DNA of 64,000 nt from Pampus argenteus (lineage: Eukaryota; Chordata; Actinopteri; Scombriformes; Stromateidae): contig CM072879.1 of NCBI GenBank assembly GCA_036937835.1, positions 18,652,001 through 18,716,000 on the forward strand. Direction: 5' to 3'. The notes under the pieces were generated by a model that was not told the origin of the DNA, ran no database searches, and saw only the letters and a program-made list of their open reading frames with translations. Shown in pieces: positions 35,321 to 46,900 of the stretch (position 1 is the first letter of the stretch; every line of letters starts with the position of its first letter). Made by a program: the position numbers and the translations under genes.

Positions 35321-36599
35321 TTTCTGCTTAACCAAAATATGACTGTACAATCAATCTGATGCAGAATTTAACGATATTCTTTAACATTTAGTGCATTACT
35401 GGATTATCTTGAGGGACTTTCTACTGGTTTTACTTTCATCTGAAATGGTAGTCTGATCTAATTATTTAACCTTGATGGTTAAACAGGGATAAATTTAGAT
35501 TTAAATTAGATATTTTTTGGCCTGGTGGCTGAAGTTAACTTTTAAATACATTTTAACAGGCGGTCTGTGGATTTATTTCCCCATTGCTTTCATTGTAAAT
35601 TCATTATGAAGGGATCATTATGGCAAGAAACGTATTGTTATTATATTATATCATTATTATGATATATTATACAATGAGAGTGATAGGCAAGGACAGACTC
35701 TGTAGACAACAGACAGCATTTAACTGAACTCAGCCAGGTCAGTCTAGGACAGAAATGTTGCCCAACAACCATGCTGAGGTCTTTATCCGCTGTAAAAATA
35801 AACCTAATTAAGTGAAGTGACAAAGTAACAGCGAAACGTTTCCAAAACTACCTTGGACCTTCCCACAAGCAAAGACTTAGCGTTTTAAATCCAGCGAGTG
35901 GTGGTGAGTGGCTCTGCAGCGTTCAGCGGGGGAGTTAAATGCGCTTAACGAAGCGTTGACTGCTGATCCACACCATCTGCTCTGCTGTAAACCAGTCAGG
36001 ACAGAAAACAGAGAAAACAGAAAAAAAAACAACCATACTTCTCCTATACACAGTGCACATCCCTCCAGATGTAAACTTCCTGTCTCCTCCAGGCTCAGAG
36101 GTCACGACATCTGTGTCAAAGTGGTCTTTAATGTGTGTAAAGCTGTTTACTGCTAAAGTTTACTGCTAGCCAACAGTGTAGCAGGAACATACAGTTGTAG
36201 TTGTGGGTGTGTGAGATTATTTCAATAATCTCTGACGTCTCCATCATACTGCTGTCCAGGGCTCTGTTTATGTTAAAGGATATCTTTTTTTGCTGAGTCA
36301 CTGTTTGTATAAATCACCTGGTCAGGTAACTGTGTTTTTATTGTGTTTTTAGGCCCGCACATAAACAACACAATACGTTTTTTACCTAAATTTTTACATC
36401 ACATTACAGTTGCTACAAAGCTGCTGAATATTTTTGTGTTTATGCAGCTCCTCTCAGCTTTATATCAAGTTTCAGCTCATTGTTTAGCTGTGTGCTCTCA
36501 TAGCGTTGTTGAACAGACTATAAATGATATTTACATTAACCAGGTGGACAGAAACATGACTCCGATAATGATGCTGCATAACTGCTGTATGTGAAAATA

Positions 36600-36720
36600 A
36601 GCCACATATCAACCTAAAAGGTGACGATATGTCAGTTTTGTGTTCAAAACTTGTTTCTGCTGCCCCCAAGTGGCCAAAAAATAATCAGTTAATGCAGGTT
36701 TAAATTTAGACAACTAAAGC
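36600..36720. repeat. Probable dispersed teleost repeat
   Basis: The block containing gccacatatcaacctaaaag, gtcagttttgtgttcaaaac and gttaatgcaggttta resembles a repeat I know from other teleost genomes. There is only one copy in this window, so recognition rests on memory. Confidence 0.35.
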
Positions 36721-37379
36721 TACTGTTGGTAGGAGAGATGAAGAAAACATTTATGTCAAATCATACCTTCCACGTAGCTATAACACAGCTGTCACCAAAT
36801 AGCACAACAACAACAACAATACAAACAACAACAACAGCAACGTCTGAGCATGTCTCTTCCCTTCTGATTACGATGACATAACTACCTGCAGACGTCTGCT
36901 CTGTTGGCAAACTGCTGATCTCTCAGGTCCTTTATCTTATGTATTAAATAAAACAACTTAATTCCTCTGCTCACACGCTGAGGCTAAACGTCAGCAGCCT
37001 GCCTCCGCCTTGGCACCGTCCGCTGCGGCTCTACAGGTGATTTAGATTTTGCCATCTGGCTGCAGAGACTTTGGAGAGCAAAGCCAGACGAACAGGACAA
37101 TGTCACCTGTTTTCTTTTCTCTCGGGATAAAGACTCACATTAAACGTCATTGGTGATATTTGGAAAGATTTGAAGTTCTGTATATTTTTATTCTGCGTTT
37201 CTACTGAAATATCTCTCTGTTATTTATGGTTTAAATTCACTTGACACCATAGCAGAAATAACAAATCCACAAAAAACATGATATGTCCCCTTTAAATCAT
37301 TTTTCTCCACAGTTTGAAGCCTGAAGCCACAAATGTCATGTTTCCATTCATGTTTTTTTTTGTTATAAAACATGTAAAT

Positions 37380-37463
37380 ATATGATATGATATGATATGA
37401 TATGATATGATATGATATGATATGATATGATATGATATGATATGATATGATATGATATGATAT
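37380..37463. repeat. (TATGA)n pentanucleotide microsatellite
   Basis: About 16-17 uninterrupted copies of the 5-bp unit TATGA. The minus-strand frame across it (repeated ISYH) is an artefact. Confidence 0.95.
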
Positions 37464-39859
37464 GTCATAGTTTTTCCTGCTTCTCATTGGTTCTTAAATT
37501 TTCCGGCTCCACCTGTTAAAGTAATCAATAAGTCTATTTCTGCCCCAACGGATAAAGGACCTTTTTTTCTGTATGTAGGTTCAAATAACTTTGATTTTGA
37601 TGATTTTGATGCCGAAGCTGGGAAGCACCTCCTAACCACCTAAACATCATCATAGTGTCTTTCTTATTTTAGAAAGGTCAGAGTCTGGATTTACTGGATT
37701 AGCAGTTTTCGTCTCTGGGTTCTTGAGACAAACCTTTCTCCAACCCAACCTGGTTCAGACCGAGTTCTTGATAAAACGGGGAAGGGGATTAAAATGAAGG
37801 AAGGAGATAGAGAGCGAGAAGTAATGAAGGTGGTGATGGTAGGCAGTGTAATGAGGATTTGGCAATACGGGGAATGGAAAATCAGTGTTAACCAGAACTG
37901 ATAAGTACTATCAAAGCTCTTTGGCTTGAGACATCTATTCCCAGAAATAGAAGGTCTAATCTGGACACACTAATGGGTATCATGTTACCGTGGATACAAG
38001 TGGAAGCTATCTTGGACCGACACAAGCTCTAACTTAACTAGAAAAAACAAGCTACCATTGGTGCAGGTTTCATAATCAAGTAACATTAAATTAAGCAACA
38101 GTAAGTCTATAAAATCTTATTAGAGAAATCATTTTCCAAAATGACAACAGGGCCTGAAGTTTATTGACTGAAACCATAATGACATGAAAAAAGAGAGACG
38201 TTGATGCTTTCTAGCAACTGTCTGTGGCTCCAGACTCAAGCCGTGATAGTTGCTGTGGTCATCAATAATCGAACGGTGGAGCCACATCAGGTCAATGCTG
38301 TTCTTCATATGGTAAATATGTGGATAAAGATGACAGTCTCACATACACATAAACATACATGGAGGGTCATTTCTGTGTAAAATCAATCATCACCTGTGAG
38401 GCAACAAGAGGAGACGTTGAAATTGATTCGTGACATCTGAGGTCAACAGCAACGACCCCATTGGCTGCTCGTGTTATACACAAGACAAGTGACTGAACTG
38501 ATTGTTCTCATAATCTCATTACTGGTTGTGCAGACGCTGTCTGTAGAGGAATACCCTCCTCACGTTAAGTTAAGGGAGGGGTTATAACCTGAACGCTACC
38601 CCTGAGTGCAGACTACACCGAGAGGCAATGAACCCTCCGCTGCTTGCTTTAGGCCAGATTTAATCCACTTTGTTTAGCACATGGCGAGGGCTTAACGTAT
38701 CAGGGCGTCTCAGGTACAGTCTGGTGAGATGTGAGGCCAAAAAAAAGCTACTTTAAAACATCCTCCTGTGATGAACCTTTAAGGTGGTTTGTCAATTTTG
38801 TAGCTATTTTAACTGAAGCCACAAGTGTTGTCACATAATAGAGAAGAAGATACCCATAATAATATTAGAAAATGTAATATTATATAATAATAATAAGGAA
38901 TAATAATACAAGATAGTTATTGCTGCCAAAAGCAGCTGTTCAGAACAAGAGAAAAGAAGGAAAATGAGCTGATAATAGATTGAAAACAAGGAAGAAAGAC
39001 CAAAAAAAGACACGAAAACTAACAATAATAAATAAATATTATCCAAACCCCGAAGTTTAAGTTAATAATAAAATAAAAATCAAATATTTTTAAGAAATTT
39101 CTTACAAAAAGTACAATTAACACAACATCACAGCATCCAAACAAAGATTAGAAAGTCTTTTTTTTTTATCATCACAGTTTGTTTTACAGTTTCTGTAATT
39201 GAACTAATGACTTGTTTTGGGATTAAGTGATACATTACAGTAATTGTAAAAGTGTAACTTTAATCCCACCGTGAGTAATCCATCAGGGTCTAACCTTCAG
39301 ACATAAGCAGCGTTTTCAGCAACAAGGTGGAACGAGAATCAGATTAGCCGAGTCGAGTCGTGTGAGTTTTTATTGTTGTCATCATGAGTTCAATATACAA
39401 AAACAATATGTTGCAGGTTAGAGTGACATAATACCTCTTTACTTCATGTTTGTTGTACAGTCCAGACATGGATATAGATGGTCTACTGATGTTGTTGTAA
39501 TTCCTACTGGTCACCAGTAGAGGTCAATACAGGTTATAAATACATAATCCCAGGTTATGAAGACAAAGTAAAGATTAAGATTAAATATAATTAAATATTA
39601 TAACTGCTTCTAGTATATAATCTATACTAATGATCCACAAACATAAAACTGTTTTTTTTGTATTGTGTTATTTTTAAAAGTCTGTAAATTGAATTCATAA
39701 AAAACGTTTGTTATTTCCCATTAATCTAACCTTAAAACAAGCTGCTTTGGGGAGTTTTTCTGTTCCTTGTGTGTTCTTACTCTGCTGCATTATTGGACGT
39801 TTATTCATCTTTTGATATAAATTATGTTATTAATTATGAAGCTGGAAAATAAAATTAAA

Positions 39860-39915
39860 AAAACAGAAAAGTTAAGATTTTATTGATCCCCAGGAAGGAA
39901 GAGTTACAGCAGTAG
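39860..39915. mobile_element. Probable LINE end fragment
   Basis: The phrase attttattgatccccaggaa followed by gaagagttacagcag resembles the end of teleost non-LTR elements (usually tttattgatccccgaaggg). Only about 50 bp remain. Confidence 0.4.
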
Positions 39916-40303
39916 GAGAGTAAAGGAGAAAAAATGTGCAAAAACAGAAACTGTAGTGTAGAAAATATTAATATGTGTGTACAAATGTATATATGAATGA
40001 TGTCTGCATATAATCAATATTTAATAAATATGGTACATATGCAAATGTGACATGAATATCAGTCGATGCTTCTGTACAGTGATATAATCTATAAACGATA
40101 TAATCTATAAACTCAACATAATCTGGGGTTTTGATCTCTATATGTGATCATGTCCCATATTACTGAATCAATAGCAGCAAATCAAACTGTCAATCATCTG
40201 TGCTCTTAGACTGATTGATTAGAGATTGTGATTAGAGAGCTGATGTTATATTTTATTATATCAATAATATTAGAGACACTTTTAATGTGTAAAAAAAAAG
40301 TCT

Positions 40304-40309
40304 TTTATT
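40304..40309 (-). terminator. Poly(A) signal, tmem238-like gene
   Basis: TTTATT on the plus strand (AATAAA on the minus strand), 189 bp beyond the stop codon. Confidence 0.6.
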
Positions 40310-40497
40310 GAAATCTAGACCACAGTTTCACTGAATCATAAAAACACTATAAAAAAAATAAAAATACAAATCATAATAAAACAGCTGATTTATAATGTTT
40401 CGGACATGCTTGTAACTCTCAGTAACACTGTAACACCTGTTCAGGTGCTTTTTATCTGACATTAACACTGACATGCAGCACCAGACTTTCAGGATCC

Positions 40498-40891
40498 TCA
40501 CATGTGGCTCCTGTAAATGCGGATCTTGCGGCTGAGGTTGCGAGCCAGTCGATCGACGGCGCTGCCGATGTGTCCCTGCTCCCGTTTGGACGTCAGGCCC
40601 TCGATGTTTCCGCTGTACCACAGCACCCATCCGCCCATCGACATCAGCACGAACAAGGCTCCTGCACAGAGATCACATCAGCATGACGCATACATCACAA
40701 GCTGAGGTAGGGAGAGGTTTCTGAGTCTTCACCTACATACCGGTATAGACCAGCAAGTCTCCATAGTCTTGTTCTCTGATCTTCACATGGGTGAAGACTC
40801 CCACCAGCAGGGCGGCGCCACCCAGTAAATCCATCAACACAGCAAAGGCCAGAGCCAGTTTACAGTGGGACAGACTGCCACACAGGCCCAT
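40498..40891 (-). CDS. tmem238: TMEM238-like small two-pass membrane protein
   Basis: Two coding exons on the minus strand, 40891-40741 and 40661-40498, joined in phase, 104 aa. The start MGLCGS is preceded by an acceptor (ctcaccag), so the leader is spliced. A matching donor lies at about 41456 (caacaacag/gtgagtg). Two hydrophobic segments are seen: residues about 12-32 (LALAFAVLMDLLGGAALLVG) and about 48-68 (LLVYTGALFVLMSMGGWVLW). They are followed by YSGNIE and a basic tail (RLARNLSRKIRIYR). GDLLVYxGA, WVLWYxGNIE and the basic RLAR tail are the TMEM238 signature as I know it. The cellular role is unknown. Human TMEM238 (19q13.42) and TMEM238L (17p13.1) are both possible orthologues. The gene is head-to-head with ccdc106. 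Confidence 0.8.
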
Positions 40892-41456
40892 AATGAAACT
40901 GGTGAGGAGGGAAGAGATCATTATGTGTCTTATATATAGATCTGCTGTTTTATCAGGCAGATATTAACCTGTTAATAGAAATACACCAACCACTTCTGGA
41001 CATATGAAATCTGCATTATCCCGTTTTAAAGAGCTGCTGATGCATGTTTTTAATATCCAATAATGAGGCTTTGAGACTATTTTAACATAAAATGCTTTAT
41101 TATAACAGCTTGATATATGCTGTTTGTATATTATAAAAACCTGCAGCTATATGTATGTAGCTATATGTATGCAGTATACTACTTGTATGTATATAATTAA
41201 CTGTATATACCATGTGCTTGTATAGTTTTCCATTTATTTAGTGCTAAATTTATAATTTCTGATCTGAATATATGTGAATAAACTGTCTATGTGAAGCATG
41301 AACGAAGCTGCAGCTGAATCTCACTGTTCAATCAATGTTGTGTTATGAAACAAAGCTTGAAGAACTGATGCAAGTGTTGCACAGACAGATCATAAAAACA
41401 TTGATCGGTAATAAAGGTAATTTCCCGCCGGTAAAACACCTGATTTCACTCACCTG

Positions 41457-41951
41457 TTGTTGTGCTTCAGTCGTTGTGCAGCATTGAAATCTTTATTACA
41501 CGTTTTCTGGAGTTTCTCCTCACCTTCCGGGTTGACCTGCTTCGTGTCACTACCTACCTGCGCCCCGCCCACAAGGTGACACATTTCCGGTGGGACGCAT
41601 TCCAATACTCTCTACTCAGCCACCTTCAACCTGCACAGGTGAACTCTACAGCGACGCTTCAGTCTCTGGACTCCGGGAAACAAGTTTTATGAGGAGCTGA
41701 AGGATCGTTAACCTGTTTTGAAGACAGGTGCGTTGCAGGAAACGCTGTGCGCATGTGTGAAGAAATGAGCGCGCGCTGTACACCTGTTGAAGCTACTTAT
41801 AATCAGGTAATTGCTGGCGGACAGTCCGCGTGGCTTCAGGTTGTATTACAGAAGTATAACTGAACACACAACAACTGGATACAAATAATAACAGGTTTCT
41901 GTGTTATTATTACAACTCATCAGTTCCGGTTACCTGACGGTGTTTTCTGTC
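41457..41951. promoter_or_regulatory. Divergent tmem238/ccdc106 promoter and leaders
   Basis: Between the tmem238 leader donor (about 41456) and the ccdc106 ATG lie only about 500 bp, with a GC box (ccccgcccac near 41564). This arrangement suggests a shared bidirectional promoter. TSS positions are not known. Confidence 0.45.
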
Positions 41952-44791
41952 ATGAATCCTCCAACAACCAGAGATGATGCAGAGCCGCCAGGTAACAGCG
42001 AACGGCGTATTCACCCTGTAACATGCAGCAAATGATTGAAATGCACCTTTAAATGAAGAAGTGAATAAGCAACTGACGGGTTTAGTTGAAGTTTTAGTCC
42101 AAATAATCATGTTTTTATTTATAAAAGCTGCTTATAATCAGGAGAAGAGATTAAAAAAAAAGATATTTTAAAACAAATGTTTGTATGTTTGTAATTGAAC
42201 ACTTTTTATACCTGAATGTATTTTATGTTCAGTGATTGATTTTCTCTGTTATGACTGTTTTACTGATATTTCCTCTGTTTTCTTGTAACTTAGTTATTGA
42301 CTGTGTTATGTAAAAGTACTATAAATCTACTTTATTAATATTAAAGCTGAAATTATTAGCTGAAATATCAATTAGTTAATTGAGGCTGAACAGTGAATGT
42401 GAGGATTTGCTGCTTCTTTCTGTGTTATTTGATTGTTAATTTAATATATTTGGGTTTTGACGTCGTCTTATCGGCTCTGGGAACTTGTGATGAGCGTTTT
42501 TTAAAAAAAAAATATTTTAGACCATGATAAAGGTTGAGAAATTAATTGATTAATTGAAAAAGAAACCAACTTAAATAGTTGTTCTGAATCATATGTTTCT
42601 ATTGTCTTCTATGTGTGTTAGAGCACTACATGCCTCACTCTGCAGCTGCAGCAGCAGGAGGAGGAGGAGGAGGTGGAGGAAGTGGAGGAGGTGGAGGAGG
42701 AGGTGGAGGGTATCTGGATGCATATGAGGTCTCTTTTCCCCTGGAGGAGAGCATAGACAGACCTCCTGCCTATCACCTGAACCACAGCCAGCAGATGATG
42801 GACGGTACGCCACATCTACTACTGATGACCACTTTTATAATGTAGCAGTAACACACTGTGTTGCTTTCAGTCTGGATTCATAGTTCTCCTCTCCTCTCCT
42901 CTCCTCTCCTCTCCTCTCCTCTCCTCTCCTCTCCTCTCCTCTCCTCTCCTCTCCTCTCCTCTCCTCTCCTCTCTTCTCTTCTCCTCTCCTCTCCTGCAGT
43001 GCCCGTGGTGCAGGAGTCTCCTCACTCTCAGTACAGCCCCTTCATCCTGGTCTCCAACCTGAGGGCTCACCTGTACGTCGCTCTGGAGAAGAACACCTGG
43101 CTGCAGAAGCACATTGAGGAGCTGGAGGAGGAGCGCAACTTCCTGCGCTGCCAGCTGGACCGCCTCATCGTCGGCATGAGGACTCAGGAGGGTGAGGCGT
43201 TATTTATTAGGAATTTTTAAAAAAAATGTTATTTTTTTTATTTTTATTTATCTGATATTTGGGGGGTTTATTGTGTTGTTTTTTTGCTTCTTGCAGATTT
43301 AATTTTCTAATCTTTTTTTTTTGTTTATTGTTTGCAAACAATCTTGAACCAATAAGTTTTTATAAACTGGACGACGTCTCCAGGAGCATAAAAGTTGTTA
43401 ATTTTAAAGATGAATTCTGTTAAATCAGGAGCACAAACGACTTTATTTTTTACAGGCTTAGTAACACAGACAAATAAAAATCATTGTTAATATTTATTAT
43501 ATACAGTGACAGAGTGGTGTGGAGACCCCCAGCGTGGTGCGAAGGTCCAGCCTGTCATCTCTCCCTCCCCTCCTTCACCCATGACCACCAGGTCTGGAAT
43601 GACCCTTAAACGGCTGCAGGGACCCGGACCTCGGACCCGCCGCAGCTCCGCCATCCCTGGTGAGGAAGCTCCCGGCACATAAACTGAAAACTGCACTTTA
43701 ATATGTCTGAATTATTAAACTAATATTGTCGCTGCAGTTCAGCAGGTTTCCATCTCACTGTAATCTGAAACGGAGACGGACTCGAAACATGGTGACACTT
43801 GTTGGTTTCTGCTTTTCATACAGTCAAGCAGGAGTTTCACCTGGAGGAGGATAAATATTACACCGAGGACGAGTACTTGGAGGAAGAGGAAGAGGAGGAG
43901 GAGGAAGAGGAGGACTCGTCGGTGGAGACGGGGTCAAAGAAGAAGGGCAAAGGACGAGCCAAAGGAGAGCCGAGGATGAAGATGAGGAGGATCTTCAGGA
44001 TCACCCACGGGAGGGAGAGGCAGAGAGGTGGGAGTCATGTGACTGTCTTCAACATACGGTGTAGTTTATTTAATGATGTGGTAAATAAACCGCAGCTTAA
44101 TGATAATGACATGTTTTTAAAGTGTGTTCGCTTTAATGTCATAGAGGACTTAAGAAACCAGGAAATATTCACGTTTAAAGAGCTGGAACCAGACAGACTT
44201 TGATTATTTAGCAGCAGCCAAAATGGTGTTAAAACTGTCATCTGGCTCATTTCCTGTAGTTAAAGACCCAGACGGCGTTCTGATTCGCTATAAGAAGATC
44301 CTGTCCACCTACCAGCGAGTGAGGAGCATGTCCCGGGCCTTCCAGATCCACGGAGTCGACCGAAACACGATGGCCTCCACCTCCCCGATCGCTGAGCTGC
44401 TGCTGGTGGCGCCAGACAAGGTCTGAAATGAAAGTTTCTGCATCTTCGAATGTTAACGTTTGTCTGACCAAACAGTCCAAAACCTCAAAAATATTCAGTT
44501 TATTACGATGTGAGGTCGAGAAGAAGCATCAAAATCTCCCTCAGTCCATCAAGCGACTAAACTTTGCAGCTCTAGAAGTTAAACTTAACTTAATGTCTGC
44601 TGTATTTTGGTATTCATGACCTGATGCTCCTGCAGGTGGCGGAGGTCGGGGAGTTTGAGGCGTCTAAGGAGAAGCTTTTAGATTACGCCAGGCGGTGCTA
44701 CAAGACGATGGACGACCAGACGCACACCAAGGTCCAGACCATGAAGAAGACTCACAAGCTGCTGCCGATCTCCTATCGGTTCAGGAACTGA
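41952..44791 (+). CDS. ccdc106: CCDC106, coiled-coil domain-containing protein 106
   Basis: Seven coding exons: 41952-41991, 42622-42804, 43000-43191, 43507-43659, 43824-44027, 44260-44420 and 44636-44791, all in phase, 362 aa (human about 280). The first exon (MNPPTTRDDAEPP) was chosen because its phase 1 donor fits the next acceptor. Then follow an Ala run and a long Gly tract, YEVSFPLEESIDRPP, a coiled coil (ALEKNTWLQKHIEELEEER, FLRCQLDRL), a Glu-rich stretch of about 12 residues, a basic nuclear-localisation-like region (KKKGKGRAKG), and the conserved C-terminal block (VKDPDGVLIRYKKILSTYQ, MSRAFQIHGVDRNT, SPIAELLLVAPDKVAEVGEF, LLPISYRFRN). That last block is the family hallmark. CCDC106 in human is a nuclear protein reported to bind p53. 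The gene sits next to tmem238 and upstream of cnot3, as in 19q13.42. Confidence 0.92.
42886..42998. repeat. (CTCCT)n microsatellite forming a splice polypyrimidine tract
   Basis: More than 20 copies of CTCCT with minor interruptions run directly into the acceptor CTGCAG of ccdc106 exon 3 (exon starts at 43000). Confidence 0.95.
44040..44215. repeat. Teleost dispersed repeat, internal fragment
   Basis: The text tttaatgtcatagaggactt, then aagaaaccaggaaatattca and cgtttaaagagctggaacca matches the internal part of a repeat also present at about 55815-55890. It lies in a ccdc106 intron. Confidence 0.5.
44445..44600. repeat. Teleost dispersed repeat, neighbouring fragment
   Basis: The segment ttgtctgaccaaacagtcca, then aaaaatattcagtttattac, ending in tttgcagctct belongs to the same family as the preceding intron's copy. 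It lies in the next ccdc106 intron. Confidence 0.45.
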
Positions 44792-44954
44792 GGAGAAGAA
44801 CGAAGGCCTCGTTCTGCTGGGTGGTTTGCACACGTTAAAGTAAGAAGAAAAGATGTGAGGGCACAGAGATTAGATGCCAAACCACAGGATTAACTTAGTT
44901 TGAATATGGTGACAACACGCTGCTTGTTTTTCATTTCATTTATTGTGCAGCTGC

Positions 44955-44988
<34 letters not shown>

Positions 44989-45620
44989 GCAGGGATGTGG
45001 TAACTAGAAGTTAATTGGTTAATTTCAGAAGGTACGATGTGTTTAGAGCGAGTATACAAACGGTGAATGTATGTCTCCGTTTGGCTCTTGAATTTATTGA
45101 AGAATATTTTTGATCGTGTTGTGTGACGGACCCGAACAGTTGTTTACTAAAATGAGTCACTTTAAGTTATTTCACCTTTTTGTTTTCTATTCGAGAGAAA
45201 TATTTATTTGCTTTATTCTATTTTTGACAGCGTTTCATAGTTTTTTGCACAATATGTACTTTTGATATGTATTGAAAAAGCATGTTTGTTTGTTACATAT
45301 TTTATTTAAGTTGGTCACATGAATGTATTTATGTTGAATTATGATAACAGAAAGTTTAAAATGTCACTAAATGCAAGAAAGTAAATGACTTTAAATATAT
45401 GATTGTTTGGGTTTTTGTTTTGTTTTTTACAGTCGGGACACGATTGATGAGATTTAGAAAGTTTGAATAAAAGTATGAAATTAATATTTTCAGTCCAGAG
45501 AGGTAAATATAAGTGATAATAATAAATCTGCTTAGTATGATACAAGTTACGCATCATATTTTAAGTATTTAACAGATGCTCATATTGAAAGTCTGCAACA
45601 ATAAAATTATTTTTGTAAAT
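44792..45620 (+). other. ccdc106 3' UTR
   Basis: AT-rich non-coding sequence with a TTG repeat (44951-44990). Candidate poly(A) signals are AATAAA at 45466-45471 and 45600-45605. Confidence 0.55.
44951..44990. repeat. (TTG)n microsatellite
   Basis: A TTG trinucleotide run in the ccdc106 3' UTR, directly visible. Confidence 0.9.
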
Positions 45621-46440
45621 TATTACAAACATTAAAATCTGGAGAAAGAAATTAGACATTAAATATCTTTTTCTTAATCGTACAGTAGTTTGAGTGATAC
45701 TAGTATACTGTGAATATACTGTATGTCATGTATGTCATACAGCAGGCTGCAGCTCCCTCCAGTGAAAGAGAGTAATACTGCACTGACTTTTTTTCAAAAA
45801 AAATATTTTAACCCAAAATGTGTTTCTGTGTCTGAATTAAAATCCTAGAAAATATGTTAGTGATCTCCCATCATCAGCGGCACAGATCTCATTTATTAAT
45901 TTATTACATGTGTAGTAATGATTAAAACAGAAGGTATGAAGGGAAGGTAAAAGCATTAAAACATTACTCAGCAACATAAAACCACTGATGCAAATTTAAT
46001 ATATGAAATAGTGTTATTCGTTTTCAGTGAAGTAAGACATTTTTAATATCTTTAAACTTTAAGACAACTTTGTCTCCATTAAATGGAGATCAGTAATTAA
46101 ACTTTAAAGATTCAATTATACATATATGAGTTCTCTACTATATAAAACTATATAAATAACATATATATTGTCATTCCCTGTATATAATCTGTCAAAAAAT
46201 TACAAATTAGTTTGTTTTTTTTTGTTTTTTTTAGATATGTACATTAACAACGAATTGAGTTTACAGTTGAAATTAAATTAGACAATATTTTGGTAACCGA
46301 ATAAATTAATAAGCATTTCTATAAACATGGCCATATTTTTTGCACTAAATCCACATCGTTATAATAAAGTAAGGGTGAACTCCATTTCCCAGAACACCCT
46401 GCGGCTAACAGAGACGCTCCATAAACCAAAATTCAATTTA
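45621..46440. other. Intergenic region before the cnot3 promoter
   Basis: AT-rich sequence with no supported gene, repeat or RNA. Confidence 0.5.
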
Positions 46441-46768
46441 CCCTTTAACCTTTCCGAGTTGTCCAATCACAGCAGGAGTTATGCTGGAAGTAGTAAAACC
46501 AGACTCTCCTGACGGACAGCTGTCTTTGACGAATAGGAGTGCGAATTCTGCCTCAGTGAGCCAATCACGAGCCAAGTAGGCGGGACTCGTGTCCAGCAGG
46601 GCATCAGAGGAGGAGGTGTTCCTGGTAGCCATCTTGGATGTGCGGACTGATTGTTAAGCGAGAAGAATTGACATTTTTTTTTGAAAAACAGCCTTCACAT
46701 TGAACCACTGAAGGTTTGCCGGAGTTTGGCGACTTGAGGAAAGAAATCGTAACTCGGAAACATCCAGG
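46441..46768 (+). promoter_or_regulatory. cnot3 promoter and 5' UTR exon
   Basis: Two CCAAT boxes (46463-46467 and 46561-46565) precede gtagccatcttggatg at 46625-46640, which holds a partial YY1-type core on the reverse strand. The stretch from about 46640 ends in a donor (acatccag/gtaaat at 46768). The next exon begins with the cnot3 ATG, so this is the likely leader exon. The transcription start is inferred. Confidence 0.55.
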
Positions 46769-46850
46769 TAAATAGTTTTCAGAGTCAAATGTGGTGCATT
46801 TATTGTGGCTTCCCCCCCTTTTATCTTTGCCTCTCTCCCCTTTCCAAATT

Positions 46851-46900
46851 GTGTCCCTAACATCAGCTTCCTACCGGTAGGAAGCTGATGTTAGGGACAC
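46851..46900. repeat. Perfect 50-bp palindrome
   Basis: The 25-base left half (gtgtccctaacatcagcttc, then ctacc) and the right half are exact reverse complements with no spacer, centred on ACCGGT. Neither flank extends the symmetry. Confidence 0.95.

Larger units (their letters stand above)
33495..40303. other. Intergenic region between visinin and tmem238
   Basis: About 6.8 kb without a supported gene. The visinin promoter and any 5' non-coding exon lie at the left. Further right are a TTC repeat (35098-35125), a GT repeat (35258-35319), a probable teleost repeat at about 36600-36720, a pentanucleotide array (37380-37463) and a short LINE-like end near 39860-39910. I see no conserved protein, tRNA or structured RNA. 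Confidence 0.5.

Noticed and set aside
37380..37463. Possible CRISPR-like array
   Set aside because: Pure 5-bp tandem units without spacers, in a vertebrate genome.
37224..37487. Frame with repeated ISYH
   Set aside because: Translation of the TATGA pentanucleotide array.
42858..43112. Frames with repeated LLSSP or RGEER
   Set aside because: Translations of the CTCCT microsatellite in a ccdc106 intron. Only sequence from 43000 is exonic.
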